Assembly (NCBI GenBank): GCA_023442215.1 | Contig: JAEZMP010000339.1 | Span: 1 to 6,082 of the forward strand | Reading direction: 5' to 3' | DNA length: 6,082 nucleotides | Origin: Pseudomonadota bacterium | GTDB lineage: Bacteria; Pseudomonadota; Alphaproteobacteria; Rhizobiales; Segnochrobactraceae | Shown here: positions 1-4,422 of the stretch, piece by piece | Numbering within the stretch: position 1 is the stretch's first letter | Layout of the letters: each line of letters begins with the position of its first letter | Notes under the pieces: generated by a model | Database searches by the model: none | What the model was told of the DNA's origin: nothing | What the model saw: only the letters and a program-made list of their open reading frames with translations | Translations under genes and position numbers: made by a program

Positions 1-118
1 GCGCATGGACGGTGCCGGGACGCACGGCGAAGCTGACCTCGCTCACCGCCTTCGTCGCACCGAACGACTTCGACACGTCTGCAAGGGCGACGGCGGGGAG
101 CGGATGCGACTGGTTCAC
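1..118 (-). CDS. Sugar ABC transporter ATP-binding protein (RbsA/MglA-like), N-terminal fragment
   Basis: Only the first 39 codons are present; the gene runs off the left edge. The visible protein begins MNQSHPLPAVALADVSKSFG and continues through ATKAVSEVSFAVRPGTVHA. This matches the start of the first nucleotide-binding domain of ribose/galactose-type importers, the beta-strand region just before the Walker A loop, which lies outside the window. Such ATPases are normally about 500 aa with two fused ABC domains and energise uptake of a sugar delivered by a periplasmic binding protein. The start chosen is GTG at 116-118, because a GGAG lies 8 bases before it. A second in-frame GTG at 125-127 would add three residues but has no correctly spaced ribosome site. 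It lies downstream of, and on the same strand as, the binding-protein gene, so they probably form one transport operon. The family call is firm for so short a piece, but the substrate is unknown. Confidence 0.8.
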   Translation of the reverse strand, partial: MNQSHPLPAVALADVSKSFGATKAVSEVSFAVRPGTVHA

Positions 119-145
119 GACCTTCACTCCGTCTGGAGGATGGAT

Positions 146-159
146 GCCGGCGAACCGGC
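146..159 (-). other. Small hairpin in leader of the ABC ATPase gene
   Basis: GCCGG and CCGGC form a perfect 5-bp stem around a 4-base loop, which reads UUCG in the leftward transcript. It sits 27 bases before the GTG start of the ATPase gene. It may be only an mRNA structure in the 249-bp gap between the binding-protein and ATPase genes. No T-tract follows it, so it is not a terminator. Confidence 0.35.
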
Positions 160-299
160 GCAGGGGAGCAGCCGGCGCGCCTGTTCCGGCGGAGCACAAC
201 GCGGCCGGACCTTTCGCGGTCGGGTTCGGTGCAGACGCGGCGACGCGACGTCCTTCGGCCGGATGAGACCGGCGCACTCGACCGCTCCAAGGGAGATCG

Positions 300-323
300 T
301 GCCCGGGACCTGAGGCCCGGGCA
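300..323 (-). other. Strong intercistronic hairpin downstream of the binding-protein gene
   Basis: TGCCCGGG (300-307) and CCCGGGCA (316-323) form a perfect 8-bp GC-rich stem around an 8-base loop. It begins 44 bases past the stop codon of the binding-protein gene. Neither strand has a run of T after the stem, so a classical intrinsic terminator is unlikely. In binding-protein-dependent operons, hairpins between the highly expressed binding-protein gene and the next gene often protect the upstream mRNA or cause partial attenuation. That role is inferred here. The rest of the 119-367 gap shows no convincing gene. Confidence 0.5.
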
Positions 324-367
324 CAGTCCCGCCGTCGCAGCGGTCGTGTTCGTGCGTTGAACCGGAC

Positions 368-1477
368 TCAGTTCTCGGGCTGGCCGACCAGCGCCGCGTT
401 GAGGCCGACTTCGGGCAGCTTCTCGGAGAAGATCGAGGCGAACCAGCCCGGGTTCGGCACGATGGACGGCTTGAACACGTTGCAGCCGGCCTTCATCTCT
501 TCCCAGCTGCCGGTCTCGCAGAGCTTGACCGTGTCGTTGGTCACGATCGGCAGCGGCAGCGTGGTGTGGTGCGGCACGTCCTTGCCGGCGATCAGGTCGG
601 AAGCGAGCTTCAGCGCGTAGGCGCCCGAATAGGGCGGCGAGGCGTAGGAGATGCGCGGCGCGCCCATCGGCTTGTAGGTGCCATCGGCACCCTCGACCTC
701 GGTGCCGTCCTTCAGCATCTGCACGCGACCGCCGTTCGAGCCCTCGCCCGCGCACGGCTTCAGGTCAGCGGGGGTAGCGCCGGCCTCGATCTGCATGGAG
801 TTGGCGGTGTAGCAGCCGACCTGCATCCACAGGCCGTCGATGTCCTTCCAGCCGCGGGTCGCGAGCAGCTTGGAGAGTTCGGTGCGGGCAACCGCCTGGC
901 TCCACATGCCGACGGCCTCGCCGACGATCTTGATGTCGGGGTGCTTGGAGAACACTTCCTTGGCGGCGGCAGTGCGGGCGGTATCGACGGAGGTGCCCGG
1001 CACGCCGGTGATGAGCACGACGTTGCCCTTGCCGCCGAGCTTGTCGACGAGCCATTCCGCGGTGCGCCGACCGGCCTCGGCCTGGTCGATGGTGACGTTA
1101 TAGGCGCAAGGCTCGGTGATCTCGGCGTCGTAGGCGACGATCTTCACGCCCTTGGAACAGGCGTTCTTCACCACCTGGTTCAGCGCGGTGGGGGAGATCG
1201 GATAGACCACGATGGCCTTCGCGCCGGCCTGCACCATGGCGTTGATCTGCTGGATCTGGCGCTGGGCGTTGGGACCGGCGACCTGCACTTCCAGGTCGAT
1301 CTTGTCGCGCAACTCCTTCGAGGCGGCCATGGCCTTGACCATGTTGGCGGCCTCGGCCTGCCAGTCGTTGCCGATATAGCTCATGGACAGGAACACCTTG
1401 TCCTTCGCCGCGGCCGGCACAACCGCGCTGGCGAACGCGCATAGCGTCGCCAGCCCCAAACGGGCAATCGTCCTCAT
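368..1477 (-). CDS. Periplasmic sugar-binding protein of an ABC importer (ribose-type, Peripla_BP_4 fold)
   Basis: The 369-aa precursor has a typical Sec signal peptide: MRTIARLG, a hydrophobic core, and a likely cut after PAAA at residue 24. The mature part (KDKVFLSMSYIGNDWQAE) has the alternating alpha/beta pattern of ribose-binding-protein relatives. Typical elements are VAGPNAQRQIQQINAMVQAG (67-86), the AIVVYPISPTALNQVV strand and helix (88-103), KIVAYDAEI (112-120) and VVLITGVPGTSVDTAR (153-168). It should capture a sugar or similar polar ligand in the periplasm and deliver it to the membrane permease of the same operon. The ATG at 1475-1477 is preceded by GGGAGG with 6-base spacing. A frame extension to 1555 adds 26 non-signal residues and runs through the promoter, so it was not used. 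Six cysteines in the mature part (107, 124, 222, 242, 320, 332) are unusual and could form disulfides. The ligand cannot be told from sequence. Confidence 0.93.
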   Translation of the reverse strand: MRTIARLGLATLCAFASAVVPAAAKDKVFLSMSYIGNDWQAEAANMVKAMAASKELRDKIDLEVQVAGPNAQRQIQQINAMVQAGAKAIVVYPISPTALNQVVKNACSKGVKIVAYDAEITEPCAYNVTIDQAEAGRRTAEWLVDKLGGKGNVVLITGVPGTSVDTARTAAAKEVFSKHPDIKIVGEAVGMWSQAVARTELSKLLATRGWKDIDGLWMQVGCYTANSMQIEAGATPADLKPCAGEGSNGGRVQMLKDGTEVEGADGTYKPMGAPRISYASPPYSGAYALKLASDLIAGKDVPHHTTLPLPIVTNDTVKLCETGSWEEMKAGCNVFKPSIVPNPGWFASIFSEKLPEVGLNAALVGQPEN

Positions 1478-1519
1478 TGTCGTCCTCCCAGACGCGGCGC
1501 CATCTGTCGGGCGCCGTCG

Positions 1520-1545
1520 TTTTGATATTAGATCAAAAATCAAAC
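1520..1545. promoter_or_regulatory. Probable GntR operator overlapping the -10 box
   Basis: TTTTGAT (1520-1526) and ATCAAAA (1532-1538) form a perfect 7-bp inverted repeat with a 5-base spacer. A further copy of the right half-site, ATCAAAC, follows directly at 1539-1545. Short AT-rich palindromes of this kind, in the space between a FadR-type regulator and the divergent transport operon it controls, are typical operators for the family. Binding here would cover the -10 box and part of the spacer of the transporter promoter, so repression relieved by a ligand is the simplest model. Assignment to the adjacent regulator is by position only. Confidence 0.6.
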
Positions 1546-1555
1546 CTGTCTTCAA
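1527..1555 (-). promoter_or_regulatory. Sigma70-type promoter of the ABC transporter operon
   Basis: Read on the minus strand, TTGAAG (1550-1555, 4/6 to TTGACA) is followed after exactly 17 bases by TCTAAT (1527-1532, 5/6 to TATAAT). The start of transcription would fall near 1520, giving a leader of about 40 bases before the ATG at 1477. It is the only AT-rich stretch in the divergent intergenic region. The -10 box lies within the inverted repeat described in the next entry. Confidence 0.65.
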
Positions 1556-1610
1556 GTCCCCCGTTCGGTGCGCTATTGTGCGAGCAGGAGTTGCGCCGGG
1601 AGCCCCCTCG

Positions 1611-2344
1611 ATGTCCGACCTTCGCGAACACGTCGTTCCGCTTCACAAGCAGACGCTGCAGGAAGGCGTGTTCCGCCGCCTGTACGAACTGATCCTCGAA
1701 GGTGGAATCGCGCCGGGCCAGTCCATCACGGTGGCCCATCTCGCGGAAGCGTTCGGGGTGAGCCCGATGCCGGTTCGGGAAGCCCTGACGAAGCTCACCG
1801 GGGCGGGTGTGCTGACCGTTGTCTCCGGCCGCACCATCGGCATCCCCAAGCTCACCCGTGCGCGGCTGGACGACCTGCGGCGGGTTCGGCTGGAGGTGGA
1901 GACGACGGCCGTGAAATGGGCGACGGAGCGAAAGGCGCCTGAGCTGATCGAGACGCTGACCAGGCCTACCGGCGCCTGCAGGAGGCGGAGAAGACCGGAG
2001 ACGCGCGGCATTACATCCGCGCCAACTACGACTTCCACTTCCTGTTCTACCGGAATGCCGGCTCGCCGATCCTGCTGACGATCATCGAGAACCTCTGGCT
2101 GCAGATCAGCCCCTATTTCCATCTGCTGCGCGAGACCGGCAACTTCCGCATCGCCAATCACCAGCACTCGGAGATGTTCGAGGGATTGCGGACAGCGGAT
2201 CCGGAGCGGTCGGCCGCCGCCCTCAGCGCCGACATCAACGGTGCCTATAACGTGCTGACGACGCTCGTCGACGAGAGCGAGGACGGCGAAATCGGTGCCC
2301 GCAAGGTGCCGGCCCCCGTATTCGGTCGCTCATCCCCGCCATGA
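1611..2344 (+). pseudogene. FadR-subfamily GntR transcriptional regulator, frameshifted
   Basis: The reading frame from ATG 1611 (GGGAG 8 bases upstream) encodes an intact winged-helix domain over roughly residues 11-80, including the recognition-helix motif AFGVSPMPVREALTKL. It then gives a linker and the first FCD helix (LRRVRLEVETTAVKWA). At about base 1958 coding passes to the -1 frame. One extra G there would restore IETL-DQAYRRLQEAEKTGD and a full 244-aa protein ending at 2342-2344, the usual FadR-type size. Read as given, translation stops at 2078 after 155 aa, losing most of the FCD ligand-binding domain. In the reconstructed FCD, N139, H143 and H186 fit the usual metal-site positions, but the expected third His is D208. 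It is divergent from the binding-protein gene and is the likely repressor of that operon. The shift may be a real mutation or a sequencing error; the downstream part still looks well conserved, so any loss is recent. Confidence 0.85.
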
Positions 2345-2412
2345 AGCCGCCGCCCGACCGTCGCCGAACGGCGGCGCCTGCAGGCGAGCCGGGCAGATTG
2401 ATGGGATGAAAA

Positions 2413-2424
2413 GAGTGATCACTC
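2413..2424. other. 12-bp perfect palindrome in the gntR-hupE gap
   Basis: GAGTGATCACTC is a perfect 12-bp palindrome lying 54 bases before the NikR operator. It could be a binding site for an unidentified dimeric regulator, but palindromes of this length are expected about once in a window this size by chance. The rest of the 2345-2478 stretch holds GC-rich hairpin-forming sequence without a T-tract and no convincing gene or terminator. Confidence 0.25.
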
Positions 2425-2478
2425 CCTGAGGGCACCACACGGGGCTGTGCCGGCCGCGCCTGCAGGAGGGATAAGACG

Positions 2479-2506
2479 GTATGACGAAATTTCGTCTTGA
2501 TCATAC
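2479..2506. promoter_or_regulatory. NikR operator upstream of hupE
   Basis: GTATGA (2479-2484) and TCATAC (2501-2506) are separated by exactly 16 bases. This is the consensus GTATGA-N16-TCATAC bound by nickel-loaded NikR at the E. coli nik promoter. The left half even continues as GTATGACGAA, as in E. coli. Inside the spacer a second, 14-bp perfect palindrome, GACGAAATTTCGTC (2483-2496), overlaps the left half-site. The operator ends 49 bases before the hupE start codon, where it would block transcription. A chance match of 12 fixed bases at a fixed spacing in 6 kb is very unlikely. The nikR gene itself is not in the window. Confidence 0.92.
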
Positions 2507-2555
2507 TCGCCATGCATCGTCAGATGTCATCCGCAACAAGATCGGAGGGTGACAC

Positions 2556-3158
2556 ATGAGACATCGCATCCCGGCGCTCGCAGCGCTCGCAACCGCCTTT
2601 GCCGTTCTGCCGTCCGTCGCGTCGGCTCATACCGGCGTCGGCGACGCCAGCGGCTTCCTGCATGGCGTGGCGCATCCGGTGACGGGGCTCGACCATATCC
2701 TTGCCATGGTCACGGTCGGTATCCTCGCGTACCAGATCGGCGGCCGCGCCCTCTGGCTGGTGCCGCTGACCTTCTTGGTGGTGATGGCGCTCGGCGGCGC
2801 GCTCGGCGTGTTCGGCATCGCCGTTCCGTTCGTGGAACTCGGCATCGCGCTTTCGGTCGTCGTGCTCGGCGCGGTTGTGGCCCTCGGCGTCAAGGCGCCG
2901 GCGGCCTTGGCGATGGCGCTCGTGGGCTTCTTCGCCATTTTCCACGGCCATGCCCACGGCGCCGAAATGCCTGAGAATGCTGGTGGTATCGCCTATGGCC
3001 TGGGCTTCATGCTGGCGACGGCGGCACTGCACCTCGCCGGCCTCGGCGCGGGCTATCTGATCGCCCGTGTCGGCGATCGTTACAGCCCGGCCGCCGTCCG
3101 CTTTGCCGGCGGGCTCGTGGCGGTGGCGGGCGTCGGGCTGCTGACCGGCCTGATCTGA
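2556..3158 (+). CDS. hupE: HupE/UreJ-family nickel permease
   Basis: This is a 200-aa inner-membrane protein. A cleavable signal peptide (MRHRIPALAALATAF..., cut after VASA at residue 24) leaves a His at the mature N-terminus. Six hydrophobic segments follow, at about 47-62, 66-88, 91-111, 113-130, 143-171 and 180-200. Both family signature motifs are present: HPVTGLDH (40-47) and FHGHAHGAE (129-137). Their His, Asp and Glu residues are known to matter for nickel uptake in this family. Length and topology are normal for HupE/UreJ, secondary transporters that bring Ni2+ (sometimes Co2+) into the cell for hydrogenase or urease. The ATG at 2556 has GGAGGG 6 bases upstream. It stands alone between a NikR operator and a terminator, which supports nickel as the substrate and nickel-dependent repression as its control. 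No urease or hydrogenase gene is nearby, so the client enzyme is unknown. The symbol is by family; ureJ is equally possible. Confidence 0.93.
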   Translation: MRHRIPALAALATAFAVLPSVASAHTGVGDASGFLHGVAHPVTGLDHILAMVTVGILAYQIGGRALWLVPLTFLVVMALGGALGVFGIAVPFVELGIALSVVVLGAVVALGVKAPAALAMALVGFFAIFHGHAHGAEMPENAGGIAYGLGFMLATAALHLAGLGAGYLIARVGDRYSPAAVRFAGGLVAVAGVGLLTGLI

Positions 3159-3191
3159 GCCGGGCCTGCCCTTCCCCACCGGGAGGCCATC

Positions 3192-3224
3192 GAGGCGCCG
3201 CCGCACAAGCGACGGCGCCTCTTT
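3192..3224 (+). terminator. Intrinsic terminator of hupE
   Basis: GAGGCGCCG (3192-3200) pairs perfectly with CGGCGCCTC (3213-3221). After one C/A mismatch the stem continues with CGC/GCG around an ACAA tetraloop. TTTC follows directly at 3222, 33 bases past the hupE stop codon. The T-tract is short but the stem is very stable. The convergent nrdB gene ends at 3248 on the other strand. The hairpin lacks a T-run in that direction, so it is a weaker terminator for nrdAB. Confidence 0.8.
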
Positions 3225-3247
3225 CGTGTCGCACCAAACCGTCGCGG

Positions 3248-4399
3248 TCAGTCCCAGGCGAGCGCGCCGCCGTTCTGGTATTCGATGACGCGCGTCTCGA
3301 AGAAGTTCTTTTCCTTCTTCAGGTCCATCGCCTCGCTCATCCAGGGAAACGGGTTGCCGGTCTCGGCGAACACCGGCGCAAGGCCAAGCTGCGCGCAGCG
3401 ACGGTTGGCGATGAAGTGCATATAGTCCTCGCACGACGCCGCGTTGAGGCCGAGAAACCCCTTCGGCATCGTATCGCGCCCGTAGGCTGCCTCCAGATCC
3501 GCGGCCTCCTTCAGCATCCCCCGCACCTCATCCTGGAACGGACCGGTCCAGAGATGCGGGTTCTCCGCCTTGATCTGGTTAATGACGTCGATGCCGAAGT
3601 TCAGATGGATCGATTCATCGCGCAGGATGTACTGGTACTGTTCGGCGATGCCGACCATCTTGTTGCGGCGGCCGAGCGACAGGATCTGCGCGAAGCCGGT
3701 GTAGAACCACATCCCCTCGAACACGACGTAAAATGCCACGAGATCGCGCAGGAAATCCCGGTCCGCCTCCGGCGTTCCGGTTCTGAACGCCGGATCGTCG
3801 AGATGGCGCGTATAGTTCAGCGCCCAGGCCGCCTTGTCGGTGATCGAGGGCACCTCGCGATACATGTTGAAGAGTTCGCCCTCGTCGAGGCCGAGGCTTT
3901 CCACGATGTACTGAAAGGTGTGGGTGTGCACCGCCTCCTCGAAGGCCTGCCGCAGCAGATATTGCCGGCACTCGGGGTTGGTCAGGTGGCGATAGATCGC
4001 CAGCACGATGTTGTTGGCGACCAGGCTTTCCGACGCGGCGAAGAAGCCGAGATTGCGCTTCACCATGCGCCGCTCGTCCTCGGTCAGGCCGTCGCGCGCC
4101 TTCCAGAGCGCGATATCGGCCTGCATGGAGACCTCCGTCGGCATCCAGTGATTGTTGCAGCCGGCGAGATATTTCTCCCACGCCCATTTGTATTTGAGGG
4201 GCAGGATCTGGTTCACGTCGGCGCGTGCGTTGATCATGCGCTTCTCGTCGACGGTGACGCGGGCGGCACCGCGTTCGATCACGCCGAGCCCCGTGGCCTC
4301 GGTGGCGACGTCGGCGGGAGATGGCGCGCCAGCGCTACCGAAGACGGAATGGATCGCACGGGGATTTGTCGCGGCGGGGGTATCCGACCAGTCGAGCAT
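3248..4399 (-). CDS. nrdB: Class I ribonucleotide reductase small subunit, class Ic type (Phe in place of radical Tyr)
   Basis: The 383-aa protein makes the metal cofactor that starts radical chemistry in the NrdA/NrdB complex, reducing ribonucleoside diphosphates to deoxy forms under oxygen. Six predicted metal ligands are visible: E124 (FFAASES), E155 and H158 (EEAVHTHTF), E228 (VFEGMWF), and E262 and H265 (RDESIH). The residue four after H158, which is the radical Tyr122 in E. coli, is F162 (codon TTT, complement of 3914-3916), and the first ligand is Glu rather than Asp84. Each of these positions is the C. trachomatis number plus 35 (E89, E120, H123, F127, E193, E227, H230), so all intervals agree with that Mn/Fe class Ic enzyme. 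Y257 corresponds to its Y222, and a C-terminal Tyr (Y374, in VIEYQNGGALAWD) suits radical transfer to NrdA. The ATG at 4397-4399 has GAGGAG 8 bases upstream. A longer frame to 4741 only overlaps nrdA. The N-terminal 60 residues are low-complexity and probably flexible. Confidence 0.95.
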   Translation of the reverse strand: MLDWSDTPAATNPRAIHSVFGSAGAPSPADVATEATGLGVIERGAARVTVDEKRMINARADVNQILPLKYKWAWEKYLAGCNNHWMPTEVSMQADIALWKARDGLTEDERRMVKRNLGFFAASESLVANNIVLAIYRHLTNPECRQYLLRQAFEEAVHTHTFQYIVESLGLDEGELFNMYREVPSITDKAAWALNYTRHLDDPAFRTGTPEADRDFLRDLVAFYVVFEGMWFYTGFAQILSLGRRNKMVGIAEQYQYILRDESIHLNFGIDVINQIKAENPHLWTGPFQDEVRGMLKEAADLEAAYGRDTMPKGFLGLNAASCEDYMHFIANRRCAQLGLAPVFAETGNPFPWMSEAMDLKKEKNFFETRVIEYQNGGALAWD

Positions 4400-4422
4400 G
4401 TCGGTGTCTCCTCTGTTTCGGC

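Noticed and set aside
566..1444. Long open frame on the + strand opposite the binding-protein gene
   Set aside because: It is a GC-rich shadow: its protein is rich in Gly, Asp, Leu, Val and His without a recognisable domain, and the minus strand carries a clear signal peptide and binding-protein fold.
1383..1610. Upstream in-frame extension of the GntR regulator
   Set aside because: It would overlap the binding-protein gene and run through its promoter. The ATG at 1611 has a proper ribosome site and begins where the family normally begins.
2346..2386. GC-rich inverted repeats just after the gntR stop (including CGCCTGCAGGCG)
   Set aside because: Several small stems can form but none is followed by a T-tract, so I do not call a terminator.
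1971..2466. Repeated GGCGCCTGCAGG / GCGCCTGCAGG at 1971, 2373 and 2456
   Set aside because: Shared 11-12-base words are expected by chance in GC-rich DNA of this length. The first copy is inside coding sequence, and the flanks do not match, so it is not a repeat family.
2345..2555. Possible riboswitch in the hupE leader
   Set aside because: I saw no cobalamin or nickel/cobalt riboswitch core in the stretch. The NikR operator already explains metal control.
2520..3434. 304-codon minus-strand frame across hupE and the end of nrdB
   Set aside because: The product is Arg/Glu/His-rich low complexity. It crosses the hupE terminator and overlaps two certain genes.
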